From the NCBI GenBank assembly GCA_014874425.1, contig JACWAG010000450.1, positions 1-7,694 of the forward strand: a stretch of 7,694 nucleotides of DNA. The letters are read 5' to 3'. The DNA comes from Syntrophaceae bacterium (GTDB lineage: Bacteria; Desulfobacterota; Desulfomonilia; Desulfomonilales; Desulfomonilaceae). The notes under the pieces are model-generated. The model was not told the origin of the DNA, did not search any database, and was given only the letters and a program-made list of their open reading frames with translations. Of the stretch, positions 1 through 5,498 are shown in pieces (position 1 is the stretch's first letter; each line of letters begins with the position of its first letter). The translations under genes and the position numbers were made by a program.

Positions 1-592
1 GCTTTGCAAGAATGGAGACTTCTTCATGAGCCCTCCATGTAAAAACCAGAGGATGACTGACACCATCTAATTGAACATCAATTGATCGTTGAGGTTGAAG
101 TTTTTCACAAATTTCCCACGCCAATTCCTCACCCGACTTGTTCCAGGCGTCTATTTCAATGTCACAATCAGCATATGCTTCGAGGCGGCTATTGTATAGA
201 GCTGAGACAGAGGTTAGATCACTCCACAATGGCCTCACCGAATCTGTTTCAACGCCCAGGCGACCTAAACATTCATCTAGTGGCGCATTGAGGTGAACAA
301 TCTTGCCGGAATCACGCATAATCTTTCGATTAATGGGACTAGTTGGGACTCCGCCTCCAGTGGATACAACCAACGATTTCCCTGAAGCAATCTTCTGGAG
401 CAATTTTGTTTCAGCTTCACGGAAATTATGCTCCCCAAATTCTTCAAAATATTCCCTGACGGACATTCCGCTGTTTCGTGAGATCTCTTCGTCCATATCT
501 ACAAAACGTCGTTTCAAAATTCGAGACAGGGTCCGGCCTATCGTAGATTTCCCCGCTCCCATGAAACCAGTTATATATATGTTGTCCATCAT
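1..592 (-). CDS. aroK: Shikimate kinase (3'-partial), probably fused to a second domain resembling the start of 3-dehydroquinate synthase
   Basis: The first ~165 residues are a complete shikimate kinase, which phosphorylates shikimate at the 3-OH with ATP in the cytoplasm. Visible motifs are the P-loop GFMGAGKST (9-17), shikimate-binding Asp34 in DMDEE, Arg58 in FREAE, GGG (79-81), lid Arg120 in RPLW, and Arg136 in YNSRLEAY. These match the classic residues almost number for number. I start at ATG 592, whose ATGA overlaps the aroE stop; the next codon is also ATG (589). Shikimate kinases usually end near 170-175 residues, but this frame stays open for all 197 codons to the window edge. Residues 171-183 (IDVQLDGVSHPLV) look like the N-terminal beta hairpin of AroB, so an AroK-AroB fusion is inferred; only ~30 residues of the second part are visible. 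Kinase call is firm, fusion partner is not. Confidence 0.9.
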   Translation of the reverse strand, partial: MMDNIYITGFMGAGKSTIGRTLSRILKRRFVDMDEEISRNSGMSVREYFEEFGEHNFREAETKLLQKIASGKSLVVSTGGGVPTSPINRKIMRDSGKIVHLNAPLDECLGRLGVETDSVRPLWSDLTSVSALYNSRLEAYADCDIEIDAWNKSGEELAWEICEKLQPQRSIDVQLDGVSHPLVFTWRAHEEVSILAK

Positions 593-1410
593 TTTACTAA
601 TCCTACTGGACGAAGAAAATCTTCGATCACCGGATTTTCTCCTGTCCACAAACGGAAACTCTGTCTAGCCTGCGCGGCCAACATATATAAACCATCAGTA
701 AAGCCAGCTCCGTTATTCTCGGCCAAAGAGGCCCAAAAGTTGGTTTTACGTCCGTAATTTATATCTATGACTAACCGAAGTTTGTCGAACTTAGCCTTGT
801 TGGAAAAGGTTTCCATGAAAGATGGGCCGTCGGCCGCTTCTGACACGCTTGTAGTGTTTACCAGCAGAGTGGCTTTTCGCAGAACTTCCGTAGTATTTTC
901 CAGTGGGATTGCCAAGCCACCCAATTTAGCCGTTAGTTCCAAACCCTTCTTGTATGTTCTGTTAATGACACTAACCTTTTCATAGCCACGTTCTATGAAA
1001 GAACGAAGCACTGCTCTTGTGGCGCCGCCCGCCCCCATTATGACCACATCCGAATTATGTTGAGAAACCCTGTATTTGTCGAGTAAGTCTCCGAAACCTC
1101 CTACGTCGGTATTGTGGCCTATCAGGGTTGGCCCATCACGGACTATTGTATTGATCGCTCCTATGCCTCTGGCGCAATCCGAAAGCCCATCAAGAAACGG
1201 GATTATGGTTTCTTTATGAGGAACAGTAACGTTAACTCCTGAAATATTCAAAGATCTTATTCCCAAAACAGCGTTTTCCAGATCGGCAGGTTCTATTCTG
1301 AACGCAACATACTTACAGTTCATGCCATATTCTGAAAAAACTGAATTATGCATAATTGGCGAAAGAGACCTTTCAACTCGCTGGTCTCCTATCACACAGT
1401 AAACTTTCAT
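589..1410 (-). CDS. aroE: Shikimate 5-dehydrogenase (NADP-dependent), 273 aa
   Basis: Reduces 3-dehydroshikimate to shikimate with NADPH. The N-terminal substrate domain has SLSPIMHN (15-22), NVTVPHK with catalytic Lys66, GAINTIV (84-90) and GHNTD with catalytic Asp102. The nucleotide domain has the glycine loop GAGGATRA (126-133) and NRT (150-152), the usual NADP-phosphate clamp. The C-terminus has DGLYMLAAQA (239-248). Length matches E. coli AroE (272). The frame is open further upstream to an ATG at 1464, but that would add 18 residues overlapping aroA. ATG 1410 begins the conserved MKVYCVIG, lies 10 bases after a GAGGG (1425-1421), and overlaps the aroA stop as ATGA. The usual NTTSxGM motif reads NTTSVSEA (185-192), a mild departure. 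It overlaps aroK by ATGA at its end. Confidence 0.95.
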   Translation of the reverse strand: MKVYCVIGDQRVERSLSPIMHNSVFSEYGMNCKYVAFRIEPADLENAVLGIRSLNISGVNVTVPHKETIIPFLDGLSDCARGIGAINTIVRDGPTLIGHNTDVGGFGDLLDKYRVSQHNSDVVIMGAGGATRAVLRSFIERGYEKVSVINRTYKKGLELTAKLGGLAIPLENTTEVLRKATLLVNTTSVSEAADGPSFMETFSNKAKFDKLRLVIDINYGRKTNFWASLAENNGAGFTDGLYMLAAQARQSFRLWTGENPVIEDFLRPVGLVK

Positions 1411-2660
1411 AGAGTCAATTCCCTCAAAGTTTCGAAAAAATCCGGATATGAAATTGAAACGCAAGACATGTCACGGATTGGGACATTCTCATCAGTCAGC
1501 CCACGGGCTATGGCTAACGTCATTGCTATTCGGTGGTCGCCAAAGCTTTCCAATCCATCAGTCGCCCTTAATTTGGTTGGACCATAAATTAGGAGATTTG
1601 GACCATCAATCTCAAGCTTAGCGCCCAGTTTACCCAATTCTGAAACTAGGGCCGCGACACGGTCGGATTCCTTGATTCTCAGTTCCCCAATTTCCTGAAA
1701 AGCTGAAACGCCGTGCGCTTGAGTAGCCAGCAGCGCCAATATGGGAACTTCATCAACTAGCAGAGGTAGTTCTTCAGAGGTCACTTTACAGGGCGAAAGT
1801 TTTCCTGAATGACTAGATTTGACACTTCCCCATGGTTCGGGAGAATCCCCCTCAATGTGGATCTCAATTTGCGCGCCCATCTCTTTGAGCTTTTCAAGAA
1901 AATTTACTCTGGTCGGATTCAGCAGGATCCCTTCTGCTGTAACTTCACTTCCATCAAGCATCGCTGCTCCGCATAGAAAAAACGCGGCGGAAGATGGGTC
2001 TCCGGGAACACTGAAAACTGAGGGGAGTTCCATCACCGATTTTCGAACACACCATGCCCCAGATTCAAAAGAGATGTTAGCCCCGAACATTTCCAGCATG
2101 TGTTCAGTGTGGTCTCGACTCTTTACAGGCTCAGTAATCCTCGTCAGGCCTTCAGCCTGAATACCGGCGATCAAAACAGCGCTTTTCAACTGGGCGCTGG
2201 CCACTGGCAATCTGTAATCAATACCACACAATTTTGAGCCGTCTATGGTTACAGGTGGTGTTCCATTTGGAGCGCAAGAGATGTTTGCGCCCATACATCG
2301 CAGCGGTTTCGCTACCCGTTCCATGGGGCGTTTCATCAGAGAATCATCTCCCCAGAGGATGAATCGGCCCGAAACTCCGGCGAGGATCCCCATCAGTAAT
2401 CTCATGGTTGTGCCGGAATTGCCGCAATCAACATCCACTGAGTCTGTCAGGATGCGACCATTAGTTGACAGATTCAGGTCCTTTCCTGAGAAAACAGCTC
2501 CTCCTCTAAGCGCATTCACGGCATGTACAGACGTCATGCAGTCTTGAGCTGTGGAATAATTGGAAACAACACATTCCCCCTTAGCCAACAGCGACAACAG
2601 GGCAATGCGATGGGATATCGATTTGTCACCTGGTGGCTTGAACGTCCCTGAAAGCCTCAT
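1407..2660 (-). CDS. aroA: EPSP synthase (3-phosphoshikimate 1-carboxyvinyltransferase), class II type, 417 aa
   Basis: Transfers enolpyruvyl from PEP to shikimate 3-phosphate, the sixth step of the shikimate pathway. The two-domain fold is covered end to end: PGDKSISHR (10-18), GNSGTTMRLLMG (80-91), RPMERV (111-116), SAQLKSA (155-161), SRDHTEHML (181-189), PGDPSSAAFF (219-228), NPTR (248-251), DEVPILA (303-309), ELRIKESDR (326-334) and GDHRIAM (374-380). The four motifs used to define class II EPSP synthases, RxHxE, GDK(S/T), SAQxK and NxTR, are all present. Class II enzymes are known for natural glyphosate tolerance. The Gly equivalent to E. coli Gly96 is kept (Gly83), and the Pro101 equivalent is Leu88. 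The start ATG overlaps the trpG stop and the stop overlaps the aroE start, both as ATGA. Confidence 0.97.
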   Translation of the reverse strand: MRLSGTFKPPGDKSISHRIALLSLLAKGECVVSNYSTAQDCMTSVHAVNALRGGAVFSGKDLNLSTNGRILTDSVDVDCGNSGTTMRLLMGILAGVSGRFILWGDDSLMKRPMERVAKPLRCMGANISCAPNGTPPVTIDGSKLCGIDYRLPVASAQLKSAVLIAGIQAEGLTRITEPVKSRDHTEHMLEMFGANISFESGAWCVRKSVMELPSVFSVPGDPSSAAFFLCGAAMLDGSEVTAEGILLNPTRVNFLEKLKEMGAQIEIHIEGDSPEPWGSVKSSHSGKLSPCKVTSEELPLLVDEVPILALLATQAHGVSAFQEIGELRIKESDRVAALVSELGKLGAKLEIDGPNLLIYGPTKLRATDGLESFGDHRIAMTLAIARGLTDENVPIRDMSCVSISYPDFFETLRELTL

Positions 2661-3244
2661 GGCTGGTTTTCCTTAACCACATAAATATCGAGAAAGTTTC
2701 TGAAGATGTCCATTCCCCGGGCAGTAGCTATTGATTCAGGGTGAAATTGAACTCCTTCGAGTTTGAGTTCCGAACTTCGCAGACCCATGACTTCTCCTTC
2801 GGAGGTTTGGGCTGTAACTGTAAGCGGCGGCGCCACAGTCTCCTTACGCACAATCAATGAGTGATATCGGGCGGCTGGAAATGGATTCGGCAAGCCTCTG
2901 AACAGCCCTTTAGAATCATGAAATATATCTGTCACTTTGCCGTGAACGGGGCGTAAAGCCCTAGTAATCGTCGCTCCGAAAACCTGGCCTATCGCTTGGT
3001 GACCAAGACAGACACCCAGTATGGGAATTTTACCCGCGTACTTCGTAATAGTTGGGCACGTGATCCCGGAGTCTTCAGGCCGACCGGGACCTGGAGATAT
3101 TATGATCGCTTCGGGACTTATATCGGCAATTTGATCGACGGTAATCTCATCATTACGAACAACTTCAATTTGCTTTCCCAATTTTCCCAGCGCATGGACA
3201 ACGTTAAACGTGAAAGAATCATAATTGTCGATTACAAGTATCAT
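2657..3244 (-). CDS. trpG: Anthranilate synthase component II (glutamine amidotransferase), 195 aa
   Basis: Class I glutamine amidotransferase that hydrolyses glutamine and passes ammonia to TrpE. The N-terminus MILVIDNYDSFTFN is typical of the TrpG/PabA family. The oxyanion-loop PGPGRPEDSG is at 51-60, nucleophile Cys79 lies in GVCLGHQ (77-83), and the catalytic His168 and Glu170 lie in QFHPES (166-171). Length is normal for a free-standing subunit. Sequence alone does not separate TrpG from PabA, and many bacteria use one protein for both anthranilate and aminodeoxychorismate synthase. The TrpE partner directly upstream supports TrpG, with a shared PabA role possible. ATG 3244 overlaps the trpE stop as ATGA, with GGGAGA just upstream. 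Its own stop overlaps aroA the same way. Confidence 0.95.
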   Translation of the reverse strand: MILVIDNYDSFTFNVVHALGKLGKQIEVVRNDEITVDQIADISPEAIIISPGPGRPEDSGITCPTITKYAGKIPILGVCLGHQAIGQVFGATITRALRPVHGKVTDIFHDSKGLFRGLPNPFPAARYHSLIVRKETVAPPLTVTAQTSEGEVMGLRSSELKLEGVQFHPESIATARGMDIFRNFLDIYVVKENQP

Positions 3245-4629
3245 GACACGTCTCCCATGGCCGCTCGAATAGAAGCTATTCCATGCGCCGCTTTTCTCAT
3301 TATCTCCTCGTATTCGAAAACGGGGGACGAATCCGCGACAATCCCGGCGCCGGCCTGCAAAACAAATTTGTTTTGATAAAACTGGATCATCCGTATTGCA
3401 ATACAGGTGTCCATCGTTAAGCCTGGTCCCCAGTAGCCGACGGCTCCTCCGTAGGGCCCCCGTGGCTCGGTTTCAAGGTCATCAATAATTTCCATCGCGC
3501 GAATTTTGGGCGCCCCGGAAACCGTGCCTGCGGGAAAACCAGCTATAAACGCGTCCCATGCGTCCAAACCCTCGCGCAAATTCCCTGCAACCTGGGAGAC
3601 AATGTGCATTACGTGACTATAGCGCTCAACTATCATGTAAGGGTCAACGGTTACAGAGCCATATCGGCAAACACGGCCGGCGTCATTCCTTGCCAAGTCA
3701 ACCAACATGACATGCTCGGCGCGTTCCTTTTCCGATTCCATGAGTTCCTTTTCAAGCGCTTTATCTTTTATGGGGTCCGCTGAACGGCCCCTTGTGCCCG
3801 CTATTGGTCTTATCAATACCTTGCCGTTTATAAGTTTAACTAGTGTTTCGGGAGAAGCCCCCGCAAGTTTCAGGTCTCCAAGCTTCAAAAAAAACATGTA
3901 AGGGGATGGGCTGTTCACCCTCATCCATCGATAGACCTCAAATGGGTCGACGTTGATTTCCCCCATGATTTGATCGGAAAGAACAACCTGAAATATATCT
4001 CCATCAAGTATGTGTTCCTTTGCTTTCAGAACCGAATTGACAAATCGTTCCTGAGGAGGCCGCACAATGGAGAATTTTTCATTACCAACGCTAGTAGTTA
4101 AGTTCCGGGCAAGTTTTGATTCTATTCCGCGTAGTTTATCACTGCAATCTGTATCATTTTCTCCAATGGCGCATATCGTCATTGTCCTGTACAAGTGATC
4201 AAAAACCACGAATTGAGAGGGATAGCAGAGGTAAGCAGTTGGCAGATTAACTGGAAGTGGCTTGGGAAGTTTTTCGATCAGTCTTATGGCGTCATAACCA
4301 ACATAACCGGCTAGCGATCCGACAAGTGGGAGTTTGGGAGGATCGACACACTCCATACTAGCCATCAGTTTGCGCACAGATGTGAAGAAATCGTCTTTAG
4401 AGCTTAATGAAATCTCTCCGTATGATTGGAGTTTGGTCCCTTCATCCGAAAGTATGATGGACACCAGAGGGTCCCAAGCTATAATCGAATAACGACCTAT
4501 ACTCTCGACGTCTTCGCTACTTTCGAAGAGAAATGAAACATCTTCGCCTCTACACAGTTTCAAATAACATGAAACAGGCGTCTCCATGTCCGCCAGTAAT
4601 TCCTTCGATAGGGTTTTGAGCAAAGCCAC
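3241..4629 (-). CDS. trpE: Anthranilate synthase component I, 462 aa
   Basis: Converts chorismate plus ammonia to anthranilate and pyruvate, the entry step to tryptophan. The N-terminal domain carries TPVSCYLKL (17-25) and FLFESSEDVESIGRYS (33-48), the latter equivalent to the LLES tryptophan-binding segment; its Ser is kept, so feedback inhibition is likely. The chorismate-binding domain has GDIFQVVLS (210-218), PIAGTRGRS (275-283), ERAEHVMLVDLARND (302-316), FPAGTVSGAPKIRAMEII (365-382) and GAGIVADSSP (427-436). Ala at PIAGT separates it from PabB enzymes, many of which have a nucleophilic Lys (PIKGT) there. The start is GTG, chosen because AGGA (4641-4638) sits 8 bases upstream and the next Met (residue 15) would cut into the conserved N-terminus. 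First gene of the operon, 24 bases after the T-run of a leader terminator. Confidence 0.96.
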   Translation of the reverse strand: MALLKTLSKELLADMETPVSCYLKLCRGEDVSFLFESSEDVESIGRYSIIAWDPLVSIILSDEGTKLQSYGEISLSSKDDFFTSVRKLMASMECVDPPKLPLVGSLAGYVGYDAIRLIEKLPKPLPVNLPTAYLCYPSQFVVFDHLYRTMTICAIGENDTDCSDKLRGIESKLARNLTTSVGNEKFSIVRPPQERFVNSVLKAKEHILDGDIFQVVLSDQIMGEINVDPFEVYRWMRVNSPSPYMFFLKLGDLKLAGASPETLVKLINGKVLIRPIAGTRGRSADPIKDKALEKELMESEKERAEHVMLVDLARNDAGRVCRYGSVTVDPYMIVERYSHVMHIVSQVAGNLREGLDAWDAFIAGFPAGTVSGAPKIRAMEIIDDLETEPRGPYGGAVGYWGPGLTMDTCIAIRMIQFYQNKFVLQAGAGIVADSSPVFEYEEIMRKAAHGIASIRAAMGDVS

Positions 4630-4637
4630 AATTTGGT

Positions 4638-4643
4638 TCCTTT
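4638..4643 (-). promoter_or_regulatory. Ribosome binding site for trpE (AAAGGA)
   Basis: AAAGGA on the minus strand, with 8 bases to the GTG at 4629. It decides the GTG start for trpE. It begins 10 bases beyond the T-run of the attenuator hairpin, so it is transcribed only when termination is avoided. Confidence 0.75.
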
Positions 4644-4653
4644 CTTCAGAAAC

Positions 4654-4681
4654 AAAAAACCCACCGTCTTCTGACGGTGGG
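4654..4681 (-). terminator. Intrinsic terminator in the trpE leader
   Basis: On the minus strand CCCACCGTC (4681-4673), loop AGAA, GACGGTGGG (4668-4660) form a perfect 9-bp stem with a tetraloop, followed at once by six T (4659-4654). No coding gene ends just before it on this strand; it lies between the promoter and trpE. That position makes it a leader terminator and not an end-of-gene terminator. On the plus strand the bases after the stem are CCTTGTTGT, a much poorer T tract, so I assign it to the minus strand. Confidence 0.88.
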
Positions 4682-4741
4682 CCTTGTTGTCTATCTACAA
4701 TGAGTAGTTAAACTGAGCAATCCAGGGCGGACCACACCGTC
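4654..4741 (-). promoter_or_regulatory. Candidate transcription attenuator (antiterminator/terminator switch) of the trpE operon
   Basis: Seen directly: the segment GACGGTGTGG (4741-4732) in the leader can pair with the terminator's 5' arm CCCACCGTC (4681-4673). Seven contiguous pairs, one bulged T (4734), then two more pairs give 9 bp, competing with the 9-bp terminator. The segment is nearly a copy of the terminator's 3' arm (GACGGTGGG). It starts 14 bases after a tandem TGG TGG in an open leader frame, so a ribosome stalled there would leave it free to form the antiterminator. Established: this is the logic of trp, phe and his attenuators. Inferred: that it works here. A partner segment for the pause hairpin is weak (GGTGG 4760-4756 with CCGCC). 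Confidence 0.75.
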
Positions 4742-4845
4742 ACAGTTGAATGGCGCCACCAGTAAAACAGGAAACCGGTTTCACGAACACTAGTTAATGA
4801 AGATCGCTCAAGCTTACTAACAAATTTTGTAAGGGTTTGTTCCAC
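4708..4845 (-). CDS. Candidate aromatic-rich leader peptide of the trpE operon, 45 aa
   Basis: A minus-strand frame from GTG 4845 to TAA 4710-4708, too short for a usual gene call. Residues 25-30 are Phe-Leu-Phe-Tyr-Trp-Trp (TTC CTG TTT TAC TGG TGG), and Trp38 is a third tryptophan; no other conserved protein feature is seen. Tandem Trp codons shortly before an attenuator hairpin are the mark of a trp leader peptide. The added Phe and Tyr codons suggest sensing of all three aromatic amino acids. Weak points: there is no ATG on this strand in the leader, the only upstream start is GTG, its possible binding site AAAGGAG (4865-4859) is 13 bases away, which is long, and 45 residues is longer than the classic 14-16 residue trp and phe leaders. 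Confidence 0.6.
   Translation of the reverse strand: MEQTLTKFVSKLERSSLTSVRETGFLFYWWRHSTVTVWSALDCSV
4771..4782. repeat. Perfect 12-bp palindrome GAAACCGGTTTC
   Basis: An exact inverted repeat with no spacer, inside the trpE leader frame (encoding Glu-Thr-Gly-Phe, residues 22-25). With no loop it cannot make a strong RNA hairpin on its own. It could be a protein-binding site downstream of the minus-strand promoter, but I recognise no known operator. Confidence 0.35.
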
Positions 4846-4854
4846 GGTAACTCG

Positions 4855-4884
4855 TTGACTCCTTTATATTAAATACCTTAGAAC
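4855..4884 (+). promoter_or_regulatory. Candidate plus-strand promoter for the universal stress protein gene
   Basis: TTGACT (4855-4860) and TAGAAC (4879-4884) with an 18-base spacer. Transcription would start near 4891, giving a 5' untranslated stretch of about 110 bases. The -10 matches the consensus at four of six positions, so the call is tentative. It occupies the same ~45 bp as the minus-strand promoter in the opposite orientation. Confidence 0.4.
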
Positions 4885-4898
4885 TAATGAGGTGTCAA
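4870..4898 (-). promoter_or_regulatory. Candidate sigma-70 promoter of the trpE operon
   Basis: A perfect -35 TTGACA (4898-4893) is followed after 17 bases by TATTTA (4875-4870); TTTAAT (4873-4868) is a closer -10 match but at 19 bases. Transcription would begin near 4863-4861 and yield a leader of about 230 bases before trpE that contains the leader frame and attenuator. The -35 is strong; the -10 is only fair. Confidence 0.55.
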
Positions 4899-5002
4899 GA
4901 TCCAACAGCCCGAGTGTTGGCAACAACTCGAGAGTGCTATTCATTCACTTGCTATCCGAATTTCGGGCTTCGTTTCGCAAACCCATACGGAGGGCGTCAA
5001 CA
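4899..5002 (+). other. 5' untranslated stretch before the stress protein gene
   Basis: No gene is supported here. A frame beginning GTG at 4892 runs into the stress protein, but its first 37 residues do not resemble the family. I looked for a yybP-ykoY manganese riboswitch, given the TerC-family gene downstream, and did not see its conserved elements. The stretch ends with the strong binding site at 4989-4994. Confidence 0.5.
4989..4994 (+). promoter_or_regulatory. Ribosome binding site GGAGGG deciding the stress protein start
   Basis: GGAGGG lies 8 bases before ATG 5003. It makes that ATG the start over the upstream GTG 4892 in the same frame. Confidence 0.85.
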
Positions 5003-5461
5003 ATGGAACCTAAAAAAATACTCATCTGTGAAGATTTTTCTAAGAACGCCGAGGCTGCCCGATCCTGGGCGCTGGATTACGCTAAAGCCTTGGGCGCGTC
5101 TATCAGGATCATTCATGTTATAGGCACATGGCCTGTTCAGGCCTATCGTCCCAAAATGAAATTTCATGAACAACAGATCATTGAAAAGGTCAGAGAACCG
5201 GTTAACGCGGACCTCGAAGAAATTTCAGAAGAATTTAGAGGGCACGGAATTGAGACATCTTATCATACTGGGATCGGCTCCCCCGCTGACGAAATATTAA
5301 GTTTTGCAAAAAAAGAATGTGTAGATCTAATCATAATGGGGACTCATGGTTGGTCAGGTTTTAGGTACCGGATTCTTGGCAGCGTTGCGGAAGCGGTTTT
5401 ACGCCGAGCCAAGTGTTCTGTGCTGGTGGTCAGGATGCCAAGTCATGACGAGGACGATTAG
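5003..5461 (+). CDS. Universal stress protein, UspA family, ATP-binding type, 152 aa
   Basis: A single Usp domain with the expected alpha/beta order: first strand KKILICEDFS (4-13), helix with repeated Ala, second strand ASIRIIHVIG (32-41), and the C-terminal strand SVLVVR (139-144). The nucleotide-binding motif G-x2-G-x9-G-S is complete: Gly113, Gly116, Gly126-Ser127. This places it in the ATP-binding group and not the non-binding UspA type. Such cytoplasmic proteins respond to stress or starvation; the exact target is unknown. The region between the second strand and the central helix (45-80) is charged and helical, common for stand-alone Usp proteins. The next gene, a TerC-family membrane protein, begins 37 bases on, so the two are probably cotranscribed. 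The tail SHDEDD is acidic. Confidence 0.93.
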   Translation: MEPKKILICEDFSKNAEAARSWALDYAKALGASIRIIHVIGTWPVQAYRPKMKFHEQQIIEKVREPVNADLEEISEEFRGHGIETSYHTGIGSPADEILSFAKKECVDLIIMGTHGWSGFRYRILGSVAEAVLRRAKCSVLVVRMPSHDEDD

Positions 5462-5498
5462 CCAAAACAGATTGTTTTGAATCGGATTGGGGCAAATT

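Noticed and set aside
1407..1464. Upstream ATG 1464 as the aroE start
   Set aside because: It would add 18 residues lying over the aroA 3' end with no family similarity; ATG 1410 has a binding site, matches the family N-terminus and gives an ATGA overlap like the other junctions.
2657..4629. PabB/PabA instead of TrpE/TrpG
   Set aside because: TrpE has PIAGT with Ala at the position of the Lys found in many PabB enzymes, plus a TrpE-type N-terminal domain. A dual role for the amidotransferase stays possible.
4740..4790. Alternative 16-residue leader frame from GTG 4790
   Set aside because: It has no Trp or Tyr codons and no clear binding site; the GTG 4845 frame carries the aromatic run.
4789..4797. 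ACTAGTTAA, like half of the E. coli trp operator
   Set aside because: Only one half-site matches; the other arm reads AATGA, and the site is far downstream of the promoter. A chance match is likely.
4654..4863. T-box riboswitch for aminoacyl-tRNA in the trpE leader
   Set aside because: I do not see the conserved T-box sequence that pairs with the tRNA acceptor end; the leader frame plus competing hairpins explain the region better.
4892..5002. GTG 4892 as the stress protein start
   Set aside because: The extra 37 residues do not look like a Usp N-terminus, the codon lies at the predicted transcription start, and ATG 5003 has a strong GGAGGG.
4886..5498. yybP-ykoY manganese riboswitch ahead of the stress protein/TerC genes
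   Set aside because: The conserved motif was not found, and the gap directly before the TerC gene is only 37 bases.
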